Source of the DNA: Pseudomonadota bacterium
Lineage (GTDB): Bacteria > Myxococcota_A > UBA796 > SXON01
Length of the DNA: 64,000 bases
Direction of reading: 5' to 3'
Assembly: GCA_005778355.1 (NCBI GenBank)
Contig: SXON01000017.1
Span: forward strand, 1 to 64,000
The notes under the pieces are model-generated. The model made no database searches. It worked only from the letters and a program-made list of their open reading frames with translations, and was not told the origin of the DNA. Positions 1 to 9,061 of this stretch are shown piece after piece (positions within the stretch are counted from its first letter, which is position 1; the number at the start of each line of letters is the position of its first letter). Position numbers and translations under genes: made by a program.

Positions 1-2
1 TC

Positions 3-2495
3 GACGAGAGCGCGCGCGAGGTAGCGCGGGAGCGCGTGCGCGAGGGCCTCCCTGGGGCAGCCCGGCGCGTGCTCGACGCGGACAGGCGCTGGCGACGCGC
101 GGGACAGGGCAGGCCCGCTGGCGCGACGCCAGGCTTCCTCGCGGGGGCGTTGGCGAGAGCGCGGGCGGAGATTCACGCGAGCGGCCAAGGTCGGCGCGGC
201 GCGCCCCCGCCCGCCGCCGTGCCCGACGAGGGCTCCACCGACCCGGACGTGCCCGAGGTCGATCCCCCGGTCGAGGCGCCGCCCACCACGATCGACGCCG
301 GCGCGAACCCGACGAACTGCTACCGGTACCTAGACTGGTTCGACTCTGCCGAGTGGGTGGCTTGTGGCGGCGGTCCCCTGGGGGGCCCGACCGCCCTCCC
401 GGACATGACGATTGCCGAGGCGGTCGCCATGCTTCGCGGGCCGGAGCTGACCAACCGGGCAGCCGAGATTGAACCTCTCGCTCTATCGAGTGTGCCCTTC
501 ACTCCGATGTCTGAGCTTCGTAGGGTCGGTCCGTGGGCGTGGCGCTCGGTCGAGTCCACGCCCTGCGAGCCCCGCTACACCGGCGAGGGCTTCCACACCT
601 TCTGTGCCTGCATCGATCCGGCGATCACGCCCGGGGTGGCGCGCTACATCCTGGCCGACCACTACGGCGCCGACTGGGAGGAAGAGCTCTGGGCACCGAT
701 CACGGAGCAGTTCACCGGCAAGGACGTGTCGCCTGGCCGCGTGGATGGGATGCTGGAGGGCTGGGAAGGGGCGAAGGTCGCGGGCTACGGCTGGGACCTC
801 TTCGGCGCGGTGACGGGCTACACCGCCGGCGGCACGACACCACCGCGGCAGAAGCTGATGCAGGTGGCCATCCGCCTCGTGTGCGGTTTCTACGAGGGCG
901 TGCCCGACGAGTGGGACAACTGGACGGAGCTGCGAGAGTCCATCGTGTCCCCGCTGGCCAACGGCGAGATGCGCTTTCGCATCTACGGTCCGAGCACCAA
1001 CTGGGCCGAGGAGGTGGCCGTGGCCGCCGCGCTCGTGGCCGCGCTCCTGGAGTTCAGCGTGGGCGAGGTGCTGGCGGCCATCCTCGTGCTCGTAGGGGAG
1101 CACGGCATCACCGAGCTACTGGAGGCCTTGCTCGACGGCGAGGAGGTGGCCTCCGGGGAGGCCACCACGGAGATCGTGTCGATCCTGGAGGCGCTGGAGG
1201 CGGCGATTATCCAGGCGACGGTGCCGGGGACGCAGTGTCACGATTGCCAGCCGCTGGCCTTCAGCACCGTTACTGGCATGGCCGCGCCAACGGGCGACGA
1301 GTTGGGTTGTTCGACCAGTGCTCAGGCGTTGATCGACTACTCGGCGGGCTACGACTTTGATGGCGTACTTCTGCCTGAGTGGGGGATCGCCGCCAACCAC
1401 GCGGTCTTCACTCGGCGTGTGTGGTTCTGTTCCGCCCTGGTCGATCTCCACGCCATGGCGCTCGACTGGCAAATCTCTCTCGCCTATGCGCACGCAGCGC
1501 AGGCGGTGCGTGACGACGCGGCGGGGATGCATCACGCCGCGTGCCGGAACCGGAAGGCCGCGCTGCTGGGCATTCGCCGCGGGGCAGGCATCGCCGCGTC
1601 GTTCAACATGACTCTGATCCACGAGGTGTCGCACAACGTGGACCTCTACCATTGCTGGGATCCCAGCCCGATGGTGAACCGCGCGGTGGGTGGCTTGCAG
1701 GACGTCGCTGCGTACTCGTGGTATCTGTACACGGCCGCGAAGTGTGGGTTCGGCCTGTGCGATATCGGGGGAGTGAGCGGCCAGCCCACGACGGTGCGTC
1801 TGAGGGTCTCGTGGGAGTTGCCCCCCCGGGCAGCCGACTCGGGAGCTGCGGGAATTACCGTCGCAGGCTGGGCCACGGTGTACGCCGATGAGCCCCGAGG
1901 GGACGCCACAGACTACGTTGAAGGGGACACCCGCCTAGTATGGGGCGATCTCCAATATCGGGACGGCGGCCACGTAGACACGTCCGGCAGCGCGGACGCC
2001 GCTGGTTTCTGGACGACCGCAGCAGCGATCGCGTCGCTCGTCGCCGGTCGGGTCGACCTCGCGATCATCGTGGGCACGCTCGGGAGCTGGATCGCCCGCA
2101 ACTTCGAGCATAGTGTTCTCATCGGCGGAGGTAGCGACGACGACGACGCTCCGGAGGACGAGCGGGAGGTCTCACACAATGACGGCGTGGTCACCTTCAC
2201 CTTGTCGCAGCCACTCCGCCTTGGTGGCGAGGTGTGGACCTGTTGCGTGAGCATCCCCGCCGAGGAATGCCGCGCGGCACTCACGGACTCGGATGGAGTG
2301 ACCACGAATTCAGAGGAGCGAGCCTGCTGGCGCGACACCGTGCCCGACGACACGCAGGGGTGCTGTGACTACGGCCAATCTGGGGGAGGCCGCGGGATCG
2401 ACCCGCCGACGAGACCGGATGGTTTCGGCCCCTGGATGGATCCCTTCCCGCCTATCGAGAAACCCGGGATCCCAGATGAAATCGTCCTCGGTTAG
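3..2495 (+). CDS. Large putative zinc metallopeptidase, 5' end outside window
   Basis: The frame is open from base 3 and no stop precedes the first GTG at 36, so the gene probably begins left of the window and this is its 3' part. Counting from GTG 36 (819 codons), HEVSH lies at residues 529-533 with a third His at 539. This is the HExxHxxxxxH spacing of metzincin-type zinc peptidases, but the usual Gly at position 8 is Asp. Hydrophobic stretches lie near residues 322-355 and 658-690, and Cys residues are numerous, which suggests an envelope or exported protein. The acidic Asp/Glu run near residue 705 looks disordered. I do not recognise the family; peptidase activity is inferred from the motif alone. 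The last 20 bases overlap the next gene. Confidence 0.6.
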   Translation, partial: DESAREVARERVREGLPGAARRVLDADRRWRRAGQGRPAGATPGFLAGALARARAEIHASGQGRRGAPPPAAVPDEGSTDPDVPEVDPPVEAPPTTIDAGANPTNCYRYLDWFDSAEWVACGGGPLGGPTALPDMTIAEAVAMLRGPELTNRAAEIEPLALSSVPFTPMSELRRVGPWAWRSVESTPCEPRYTGEGFHTFCACIDPAITPGVARYILADHYGADWEEELWAPITEQFTGKDVSPGRVDGMLEGWEGAKVAGYGWDLFGAVTGYTAGGTTPPRQKLMQVAIRLVCGFYEGVPDEWDNWTELRESIVSPLANGEMRFRIYGPSTNWAEEVAVAAALVAALLEFSVGEVLAAILVLVGEHGITELLEALLDGEEVASGEATTEIVSILEALEAAIIQATVPGTQCHDCQPLAFSTVTGMAAPTGDELGCSTSAQALIDYSAGYDFDGVLLPEWGIAANHAVFTRRVWFCSALVDLHAMALDWQISLAYAHAAQAVRDDAAGMHHAACRNRKAALLGIRRGAGIAASFNMTLIHEVSHNVDLYHCWDPSPMVNRAVGGLQDVAAYSWYLYTAAKCGFGLCDIGGVSGQPTTVRLRVSWELPPRAADSGAAGITVAGWATVYADEPRGDATDYVEGDTRLVWGDLQYRDGGHVDTSGSADAAGFWTTAAAIASLVAGRVDLAIIVGTLGSWIARNFEHSVLIGGGSDDDDAPEDEREVSHNDGVVTFTLSQPLRLGGEVWTCCVSIPAEECRAALTDSDGVTTNSEERACWRDTVPDDTQGCCDYGQSGGGRGIDPPTRPDGFGPWMDPFPPIEKPGIPDEIVLG

Positions 2496-2916
2496 CTCGG
2501 CTGCCTGTGTCTCAATCGCGATCTTGGCCGCCGCGTGCGCAGACGATGTTCCGCTCTGCCCGGCGGAAGAGGATCGCTTCGTACCGATGACGGCGGCGAT
2601 GGCGTTGATGGAACCGCCGGACGACACCGGAGGCGGCGAAAGCTACGTGTTGTGTCCGGACGCGGTCTGGTACCCGGTGTATGACCGGGGAGGGGAGCTG
2701 GAGCACGGCGGTGAGGACCAGGACTTCGAGGTCACCTGGGCTGACGAGCGCTGGGTGGCAGGTGTCGAGGGGGAGTTTTGTTTCTCATGGCTCGAGTTCC
2801 ACGCCTGGGCGCTGCGCACGAGCTACGACGTTCAGTTCGCGTCAACCGAGTCGGGCGCCTTTGGGGAGATCGGGATTTCGGCCGACGCCTTTGGGATCAT
2901 TGCTTGCGACGGCTAG
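2476..2916 (+). CDS. Putative lipoprotein, function unknown
   Basis: 146 residues from an ATG that lies 20 bases inside the preceding gene, which suggests translational coupling. The N-terminus has a Lys, a hydrophobic stretch and a Cys at about residue 20 after Leu-Ala-Ala-Ala, a fair though not ideal lipobox. A longer open frame starts further upstream, but this ATG alone gives a signal sequence. The mature part is acidic and rich in Trp, Glu and Asp with four further Cys. I recognise no family. The neighbours (a metallopeptidase-like protein before, another small lipoprotein after) suggest a shared envelope role. Confidence 0.6.
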   Translation: MKSSSVSSAACVSIAILAAACADDVPLCPAEEDRFVPMTAAMALMEPPDDTGGGESYVLCPDAVWYPVYDRGGELEHGGEDQDFEVTWADERWVAGVEGEFCFSWLEFHAWALRTSYDVQFASTESGAFGEIGISADAFGIIACDG

Positions 2917-3392
2917 GCCCGAGCGTCGCCGGGCCGCCACTTCTCGCGGTGATGGCCCAGTTCTCCGGCTGCGAGTGGTTCGACGCGCTCTCGGACGACA
3001 CGACATGGCCGCGAGAGCCGCTCCAACCCGACGTCGGCATCGCCGATCGCGTCCGCTGGGAAACCGAGGACGCCCCGTGTACGGGTGGTGGTGCCGCGCT
3101 CGATGGCGTGCCCACTGACGAAGACGACACCTCGGCCGCCGGACCCACCCACGTCCTGGTCCTTTGCGACGGCAAGACCTGCGCCGAGGGCTACCGCTCC
3201 TTCGAGCCTGGTGGCGCCTTCCTCGGCGCCTACTGCGTGAGCATCGACGAGTTCGAGTCCTGGCGCGCTTCGTCGTGCCCCGACTGCACACTCGACTGCG
3301 GTGGCGGCGACGACATGCTCGCCTGGGAGCCGCACGACACGCTCTTGCACCTCGCCCCCTGCCGCATCCGCCTCCCCGGCGACGATCCGTAG
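2904..3392 (+). CDS. Putative Cys-rich lipoprotein
   Basis: 162 residues if translation starts at TTG 2904, which overlaps the previous gene by 13 bases. This start gives an Arg-Arg N-terminus, a hydrophobic core and Phe-Ser-Gly-Cys at about residues 20-23, a plausible lipobox. Starting at ATG 2952 would remove the signal. The mature protein carries about ten Cys, several in Cys-x-x-Cys or Cys-Pro-x-Cys spacing, so disulphides or metal binding are possible. No family recognised. It appears to be the third gene of an overlapping unit with the metallopeptidase-like gene. Confidence 0.55.
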   Translation: MRRLGPSVAGPPLLAVMAQFSGCEWFDALSDDTTWPREPLQPDVGIADRVRWETEDAPCTGGGAALDGVPTDEDDTSAAGPTHVLVLCDGKTCAEGYRSFEPGGAFLGAYCVSIDEFESWRASSCPDCTLDCGGGDDMLAWEPHDTLLHLAPCRIRLPGDDP

Positions 3393-3418
3393 CCGCCGCC
3401 CATGGTACAACTCGTCGC

Positions 3419-4069
3419 ATGCGCCTTGACGTCCGGGTCCCGGTTCATTTCTCGCACAGTAGCGCCACGGGTCGGGGCATGTCCACGACCCTTTCGTTGC
3501 ACGCGCTCGCCTTCGAGGCGGCGAACTTCAGCCCGCCGGCAGGGGCGACCGTGGAGATGCAGATCGAGCTGGTGGGCTCCGACCGCCGGGTGACCACCAC
3601 CGGGAAGGTCACCACCGTCTCGGACATTCCCGGTCGCGCCGAGAAGCTCATCGCGGTGGGACCGCTGCAGGCCGAGCCGGAAGACGCGCGCAGCTACTCG
3701 GCGTGGATGACCGAGCGTGCACCGCTGGTGGCGAGAGCCGTGGCCCAGGAAGACCTCGCGGCCAAGCAGGTGCGCGGGGCCGTCGTGGAGGTGTCGGCCG
3801 ACTTCTCCGAGGTCATGGTGGGCTGGCCCACGCGGATGGCCTACGCGAAGTCCTTCCGAGAGGAGATCGCGCGCAACGTGATTCGCGTGCGAACGGCGGC
3901 GCGCGGGGCCACCGTGGGCCAGCCCGTCGCGGTGGCCTTTCTCGTGCCACAAGGCGCGCCGGTTCGCCTGGGCGCCAAGATCGCCGCAGTGCAGAGCGGG
4001 GAGGTGGAGCTGGCGCTGGAGATCCCACCCGAGCTGGCCCTCCGACTCGCCAGCTGGGCGAGGGTCTGA
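3419..4069 (+). CDS. PilZ-like domain protein
   Basis: 216 residues from ATG 3419, 26 bases after the preceding lipoprotein gene. The protein begins MRLDVRVPV, which carries an RxxxR motif (Arg2, Arg6). It is followed by a beta-rich segment with Thr-Leu-Ser-Leu-His-Ala where PilZ domains have (D/N)xSxxG. This resembles a PilZ domain with a degenerate second motif, so cyclic-di-GMP binding is uncertain. The C-terminal half looks like a second beta-barrel of similar layout ending in a short helix. There is no signal peptide, so it is probably cytoplasmic. The domain assignment is inferred from layout rather than from an unbroken signature. Confidence 0.5.
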   Translation: MRLDVRVPVHFSHSSATGRGMSTTLSLHALAFEAANFSPPAGATVEMQIELVGSDRRVTTTGKVTTVSDIPGRAEKLIAVGPLQAEPEDARSYSAWMTERAPLVARAVAQEDLAAKQVRGAVVEVSADFSEVMVGWPTRMAYAKSFREEIARNVIRVRTAARGATVGQPVAVAFLVPQGAPVRLGAKIAAVQSGEVELALEIPPELALRLASWARV

Positions 4070-4180
4070 CCTGTCGCGACAGCCTCGTCCGTAGGGTCGC
4101 GGCCCCCTCCCAGCGACGCCCCCCGTCCCCGGCTCCGCGCCCCTGTCGCCCTGCGAACGCGGACGCGCCCCACTCGGGGT
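4070..4180. other. Convergent intergenic region with TGTCGCGACA palindrome
   Basis: The spacer between the ends of two converging genes. Three bases after the upstream stop codon lies the 10-base perfect palindrome TGTCGCGACA (4072-4081), one copy of the dispersed octamer described separately. The rest is C-rich with no clear hairpin plus T-tract terminator and no small gene that I can support. Confidence 0.4.
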
Positions 4181-5746
4181 TCACCCCCCGCCCTCGACCA
4201 CCACCGGCGCCGCTCCGGGCACCACGAAGCCCTCCGGCCACCTGGTGGTGTCGCATGCAACCACGCGCTCGAGCATCGCATTGTCCAGTCGCACCCCGGT
4301 GAGATCGGCGCCGCAGAGCTGCGCCGACACGAGGTTAGCCCGGCTGAGATCGGCCCCCGCCAGCTGCGCCCCGGTGAGGTTCGCCCCTTCCAGGTTGGCC
4401 CGCGTGAACACCGCGCCCGTGCCCACCACCCCCACGAGCGAGGCCCCCACGAGGTTGGCGTCGATGAAGTCGGCGCCAGCCAGGCCCGAGCCGTCGAGCA
4501 CCGCGCCCTGTAGGTCGGCGCTCGTGAACAGCGCGTCGTCGGCACGGAGGCGCAACTTGGCGCCGTCGAGCTGTGACTTGCTGAAGTTCGCGCGGGGCGC
4601 GGCCACGTCGAGGAGCGACGCCTTCTGCAGGCTCGCGCCCTCGAGACGCGCGCCGTCGAGCAGCGCACCGTCGAGCAGCGCACCGTCGAAGTGGCCGCCG
4701 CGCAGGTTGATGCCGCGGGCGTCGATGCCGCGCAGGTCGAGGCCAGCGCACCGGGCGCTGGGGCCGAGGGTGCCGGCGGGCATCCCCTCGGTGGGCCAGG
4801 CGGTGCCTGCGTCAGAGAGCGCCAGCCGGAAGTCGGCGGCTCCGGTCGTCGCGGCGAGCTGGGCGGAGCGGAGGTCGGCCCCGTCGAGGCGTGCACCGTC
4901 GATGTTCGCGCCGTCGAGCTCGGCGGCGGCCAGCACGGCCCCACGCAGGTCGGCACCGTCGAGCCGCGCGCCGCCCAGCTGCGCGCTCGCGAGGTCAGCG
5001 CCTCGCAAGTTCGCACCGCGCAGGTCGGCGGCGCGGAAGTCGACGCCCGAGAGCTGTGCGGCGGCGAGCCCGGCGCCGCGGAGATTGGCCCCGGCGAACA
5101 AGCCCTGGTGGGCCAGAGCGGGATCTCGCTGGTAGAGCCAGAGCCGGAAGGCGAAGCCGTCGCCCCCCACGACGCCGAGCGCGGCGCCGGCCGCCGTCCC
5201 GAACACCATGCCGGCGGCGAGCCACCACTTGCGACGCGAGCGGGTCCGCGAGAGGTGGTCTTGCGTCGCGGCCAGTTCCTCGGCGAGCTTCGCTTTCTGC
5301 GCCGTGATCTCCGCCACGCCGGCGCGCCGCTCCACACCGTTCCAGCCGGCCGAACCCGCGGGAAGCCGCGGGGGCCGGTACCCCGGCAAGAAAGCCACCG
5401 GGTTCATCGACTTCAGCGCCTCGGTGATCTTCCCCGCGTCGCCCGCGGCGCGCGTGGTCCACCGAGCGATGAACACGAAACCGCCTCGGTGCCGGGCAGG
5501 GGCCTCGGTGTCGACGAGGCGCAGGCCGACGTCGGCGATCGTCCCCCGGCGGAAATCCACGCGCCCCGGCATCTCGCGGCCCGAGGGGAGGGTCTCCGGC
5601 GCCCAGAAACACACCTCGGCGCTGTCCATCCACCAGGCCTCGCCCATGCACAGGCCGAGGTCACCTAGCACCGCCAGGGGAAAGGTCGCGTTCATCCGCG
5701 GTAGCTCGGTCACGCTGCTCGGGCGCTGCTCGGCGGGGGTGGCCAT
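4181..5746 (-). CDS. Pentapeptide-repeat protein with a membrane segment
   Basis: 521 residues from ATG 5746. The N-terminal ~150 residues form a globular part of unknown family, followed by a short helical stretch and one membrane segment near residue 190 (small residues Ala/Gly/Val after an Arg/Lys cluster). The C-terminal half is a long run of A(D/N)LxG-type pentapeptide repeats, broken by a loop with Trp-Pro-Thr-Glu. It ends in another repeat block and a Cys-Asp-Thr-Thr-Arg-Trp-Pro segment. Pentapeptide repeats form a right-handed beta-helix; their partner here is unknown. Facing the next gene across a 71-base divergent spacer. Confidence 0.8.
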   Translation of the reverse strand: MATPAEQRPSSVTELPRMNATFPLAVLGDLGLCMGEAWWMDSAEVCFWAPETLPSGREMPGRVDFRRGTIADVGLRLVDTEAPARHRGGFVFIARWTTRAAGDAGKITEALKSMNPVAFLPGYRPPRLPAGSAGWNGVERRAGVAEITAQKAKLAEELAATQDHLSRTRSRRKWWLAAGMVFGTAAGAALGVVGGDGFAFRLWLYQRDPALAHQGLFAGANLRGAGLAAAQLSGVDFRAADLRGANLRGADLASAQLGGARLDGADLRGAVLAAAELDGANIDGARLDGADLRSAQLAATTGAADFRLALSDAGTAWPTEGMPAGTLGPSARCAGLDLRGIDARGINLRGGHFDGALLDGALLDGARLEGASLQKASLLDVAAPRANFSKSQLDGAKLRLRADDALFTSADLQGAVLDGSGLAGADFIDANLVGASLVGVVGTGAVFTRANLEGANLTGAQLAGADLSRANLVSAQLCGADLTGVRLDNAMLERVVACDTTRWPEGFVVPGAAPVVVEGGG

Positions 5747-5817
5747 GGCGCCGGATGCTACCAGAGGCGACACCTCGCCGCGGGACGGACACTCTCCCAG
5801 GCGGCTAAGGACCCCGG

Positions 5818-6435
5818 GTGATCGGCCGTCACGCGCGCATCCTCCTTGCACCCGGGCTGGCCATGGCGCTCGGCGTGATTCTCGTCCTGGGCGGGTGGCT
5901 TCCGGTCGCGACGCTGCTCTTGCCCGGTGCCTGGCTCCTGCTCGCGGGTGTCATGGCCGGGCGCGCCTGGCTCGACGACCCTGCGACCTGGCCGGGCGTG
6001 TCGGTACTCCGGGGCGCCCACCCTGCCCGCTGCGCGCTCATGATCGAGGTGCGTCGTGGCGACGAGGCGCGGGCCCGGCCGATCCTCGAGTCCCTCGCGG
6101 CGCGACGCCTTGCCTGCACGGTGTTCGTCGAGGCCGGGGTCGACCTGGGGCGTGCTGCGGAGAGCCATGAGCGCGGCGACCTGAGCGACCATCCAGGGAC
6201 GAAGCCCTGGCGCCCCCTCGGTCGGCGTCCCCGGGTGGTGGGAGGGGTCCTCGTCGGCCACACGGTCCACCTCGACGAAACCAGCCCTGAGTTGCGCGCC
6301 ACGCGCGTGGTCGGCACCGACCTCGTGGCGGTGAGCCCCCGCGTGGACGTCACCCGCTTGCTCGCGTGGATCGACGAGTGGGAGTCGCGAGCGGTGTTCG
6401 CCGGCACGCTCAGCGCCTCGCTGGAAAACGGTTAG
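5818..6435 (+). CDS. Membrane protein with degenerate polysaccharide-deacetylase-like (NodB) fold
   Basis: 205 residues from a GTG start. Residues 8-48 form two membrane-spanning hydrophobic stretches. After them, RCALMIEVRRGD, then ARPILESLAARRLACTVFVEAG, then GDLSDH follow the order of strand 1, helix and TFFV strand of NodB-type deacetylases. The catalytic TFDDGP motif is replaced, so no metal-dependent deacetylation is expected. The gene ends 10 bases before manA and is probably co-transcribed with it, which suggests a link to sugar or polysaccharide metabolism. The fold resemblance is my inference from motif order; it may be only coincidental. Confidence 0.45.
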   Translation: MIGRHARILLAPGLAMALGVILVLGGWLPVATLLLPGAWLLLAGVMAGRAWLDDPATWPGVSVLRGAHPARCALMIEVRRGDEARARPILESLAARRLACTVFVEAGVDLGRAAESHERGDLSDHPGTKPWRPLGRRPRVVGGVLVGHTVHLDETSPELRATRVVGTDLVAVSPRVDVTRLLAWIDEWESRAVFAGTLSASLENG

Positions 6436-6445
6436 CCGGCCGGCC

Positions 6446-7273
6446 GTGCCCGCCTACCCGGTCATTCCCACGCTGACCCGCCCCCCCTGGGGCGGTGAGC
6501 GTCTCGGGCGCGACCTCGCAAAAGGGGAGGGGAAAATCGGCGAGTCCTGGGAGGCCTGGCGCGACAATCGCCTCGTCGACGGCCGTCGCCAGGGCGACGT
6601 GGCGGATCTCCCCGTGCTCGTGAAGTTGCTCGACACCGCCGCGATGCTCTCGGTGCAGGTGCACCCCGGCGATGCCGATGCCCGCTTGCTCGCCGGGGCG
6701 CCGCACGGCAAGGCCGAGGCCTGGGTGGTGATCGACGCCGCGCCCGGCGCCAAGATTGCCTATGGCGTGAACCGGGAATTGACGCCCGCGGAGCTCGCTA
6801 GCCACGCTCGGAGCGGGGAGATCGAGGCCGACCTCGCGTGGATCGCGCCGCGGCCGGGCGACCTGATCTCGGTGCCCCCGGGGACAATTCACGCGATCGG
6901 GCCTGGGCTCTTGCTCTACGAGGTGCAGCAGCCGATCGACCTCACGTGGCGGCTCTACGACTGGGGGCGCGGCCGTCCCTTGCACCTGGAGCAAGCCGCG
7001 GCCGTGGCGAGCACCCGCCCGCACGCGGGCTGGGCCTCGCGGGAGCACGGCGAGGGCGAGATCTTCGCCGGGCCCCACTTCGGCATCGCGCGGCTGTGTC
7101 GCCCGGTCACGCGCCGGTCACGACGCTGGGCAGCGCTCACCGTCGTGCGGGGACAGGCCGAGGTCGACGGCGTGGAGCTAAAGCTGGGCTCCACCGCGGT
7201 CATCTCCCCGGGGGAAACGTTCATCCGGGTAGAGGGCGAAAGCCTGCTCGCCTACGGTCCTCCGCTGCCGTAG
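6446..7273 (+). CDS. manA: Mannose-6-phosphate isomerase, class I
   Basis: 275 residues from GTG. It interconverts mannose 6-phosphate and fructose 6-phosphate in the cytoplasm, feeding GDP-mannose and polysaccharide synthesis. Visible family features in order are the N-terminal PPWGG(E) segment, SVQVHPGD with the zinc-binding Gln and His, GKAEAWVV with the zinc-binding Glu, PPGTIHAIGPG, and the C-terminal VQQPIDLTWRLYDWGR block followed by a cupin-like tail. The length fits the short bacterial type. It follows the deacetylase-like gene by 10 bases, so both are probably one transcript. Confidence 0.9.
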   Translation: MPAYPVIPTLTRPPWGGERLGRDLAKGEGKIGESWEAWRDNRLVDGRRQGDVADLPVLVKLLDTAAMLSVQVHPGDADARLLAGAPHGKAEAWVVIDAAPGAKIAYGVNRELTPAELASHARSGEIEADLAWIAPRPGDLISVPPGTIHAIGPGLLLYEVQQPIDLTWRLYDWGRGRPLHLEQAAAVASTRPHAGWASREHGEGEIFAGPHFGIARLCRPVTRRSRRWAALTVVRGQAEVDGVELKLGSTAVISPGETFIRVEGESLLAYGPPLP

Positions 7274-7336
7274 CAACCCGCGCTTGCGCGTGGGCCCGGT
7301 TTGCGAGTAGCTTTCGCGCGCCCACGCGGAGAGCCC

Positions 7337-9061
7337 GTGCTCGCCTTTTGCCTTCTCGCCTTCTTCGTTCTCGGGGCCCCCGCCCACGCCAGCTCCTGGC
7401 CAGCTGGATCCACGATCAACCCCGGCCTCTCCGCCGACATCACCAAGGAGGGCTTCGACGCGGTGGCGGAGCTGATCCCCGCGTTGTTGCCAGCCGAGAT
7501 CCCCATCGAGACCACCGGCGACAGCTACGCCGGCGTGCTCGACCAGTGCTACCTCGGCGGCTACGCCTACGAGATCAGCAACGCGAAGGTGGCGATCGAG
7601 GTGGGCTCCGCCAGCATCACCCCGGGCGACGGTGTGCTCGACGTGAACGCCGAGCTCCTCGTGGCGCTCAACGACGCGACGGATCCCTTCGGCCTCTACA
7701 CGATGGTCGAGTGCCTGGAAGACACCTGCTACGGCTACGTGAACCCCTTCCCGGTCAACGTCAGCACCTCGATGATGCTCGCCATCGTCGACAACGGCGA
7801 CGGCACCCGCAGCCTCGACGCGACCATGGGCGAGATCGTGGTCGACTACGAGCTCGACGGGGCCGACGACATCTACCTGGGCGAGTGCACCATCGGCGAC
7901 ATCGAGGAGGTGCTCAACTACGTGGGCATCTCGCTCTACGACCTCATCCTGTCGATGGTCGGTGGCACGCTCGAGTCGACGATCGCCGACATGGGCCCCG
8001 AGCTGGAGGCGCAGATCGAGGAGGCCTTCGCGGCCGCCACCATCGAGCAAGACCTCGACGTGGGCGGCGCGAGCATCCACGTGCTCCTGCAGCCGTCGAA
8101 CGTGGAGATCACGCCGGCGGCGGCGCGCATCACGATGGAAGGTGCCTTCTCCGGCGACGCCGCCAGCTGCATCGAGAGCGTCGATCCGGGCGGCTCGCTC
8201 CGCACCGACAGCGAGCTCCCCGATGCCGACGAGCTGCCGAGCGGCATCCCGAGCGACTACCACCTCGGCCTGATGGTGGCCGACGACTTCGCCAACGCGG
8301 CGCTCTACAGCTTCTGGCGCGGCGGCCTGCTCTGCTACACGCTCGACGAGAACGGTCCCGTGCCGCTCGACACCTCGATGCTCAACCTCCTGACCGACGA
8401 CGCGTTCGCGCCCTTGTTTGGCGAGCCGGGCCCGGTCACCATCATCACGCGCCCGCTCAAGCCGCCCGAGGTGAACTACACCGGCGAGCACGACCTCGGG
8501 CTCACCGTGGAAGACCTCGAGCTCGACTTCTATGCCGAGCTCGACGGTCGCCAGTCGCGCATGATCACCTTGTCTCTCGATGCCGACGCGGGCGCCGACC
8601 TCGCCTTTGACGACAGCACCGGCAACCTCGAGGTGGCGGTCGACCTGTCGGCCGAGAACATCACCCCCACGGTCAGCTACAACGAGATCGAGCCCGCTGC
8701 GAACGACGCGGTGCTGGAGAAGTTCGCGGGCCTCTTCGGGACGATCATCGACTCCGTGGCCGGCGACCTGTTGAGCTCGCTCGCCTTCGCGCTCCCCAAC
8801 TTCAGCGGCATCGGCCTGCAGAGCATCGACGTGGCGGCCAATGGCGACGCGTCCGACTGGCTCGGCGTGTACACCTGGCTCGGCCCGGTCACCTACGGCG
8901 ACGCCTCCTCCTGCGGCGGCTGCGGCGGCACCGACACGGGCGGCGGCTCTGGCGACTGCGGCGGTGGCTGCTCCGGTGGCACCTCGTGTGCCGTGGGTCC
9001 CTTCGCCCCCTGGCAAGTGGCGGCGCTGGCGGTGCTCGTTGTGCGTCGGCGTCGCGTCTAG
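7337..9061 (+). CDS. BPI/LBP-fold-like secreted protein with MYXO-CTERM-like tail
   Basis: 574 residues from GTG 7337, chosen over TTG 7301 because GGAG lies 6 bases upstream and the product then starts with a clean signal peptide ending Ala-His-Ala. Mature residues begin with NPGLSADITKEGFD, which matches the opening of bactericidal-permeability-increasing/lipopolysaccharide-binding proteins (PGL...ITxKGLD). Two long amphipathic beta modules follow. The last ~50 residues are Gly/Cys-rich, then a hydrophobic helix, then RRRRV: the tripartite layout of MYXO-CTERM sorting signals, suggesting surface anchoring. A lipid-binding role is inferred from the fold resemblance only. The stop codon overlaps the stop of the opposing gene (CTAG). 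Confidence 0.6.
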   Translation: MLAFCLLAFFVLGAPAHASSWPAGSTINPGLSADITKEGFDAVAELIPALLPAEIPIETTGDSYAGVLDQCYLGGYAYEISNAKVAIEVGSASITPGDGVLDVNAELLVALNDATDPFGLYTMVECLEDTCYGYVNPFPVNVSTSMMLAIVDNGDGTRSLDATMGEIVVDYELDGADDIYLGECTIGDIEEVLNYVGISLYDLILSMVGGTLESTIADMGPELEAQIEEAFAAATIEQDLDVGGASIHVLLQPSNVEITPAAARITMEGAFSGDAASCIESVDPGGSLRTDSELPDADELPSGIPSDYHLGLMVADDFANAALYSFWRGGLLCYTLDENGPVPLDTSMLNLLTDDAFAPLFGEPGPVTIITRPLKPPEVNYTGEHDLGLTVEDLELDFYAELDGRQSRMITLSLDADAGADLAFDDSTGNLEVAVDLSAENITPTVSYNEIEPAANDAVLEKFAGLFGTIIDSVAGDLLSSLAFALPNFSGIGLQSIDVAANGDASDWLGVYTWLGPVTYGDASSCGGCGGTDTGGGSGDCGGGCSGGTSCAVGPFAPWQVAALAVLVVRRRRV

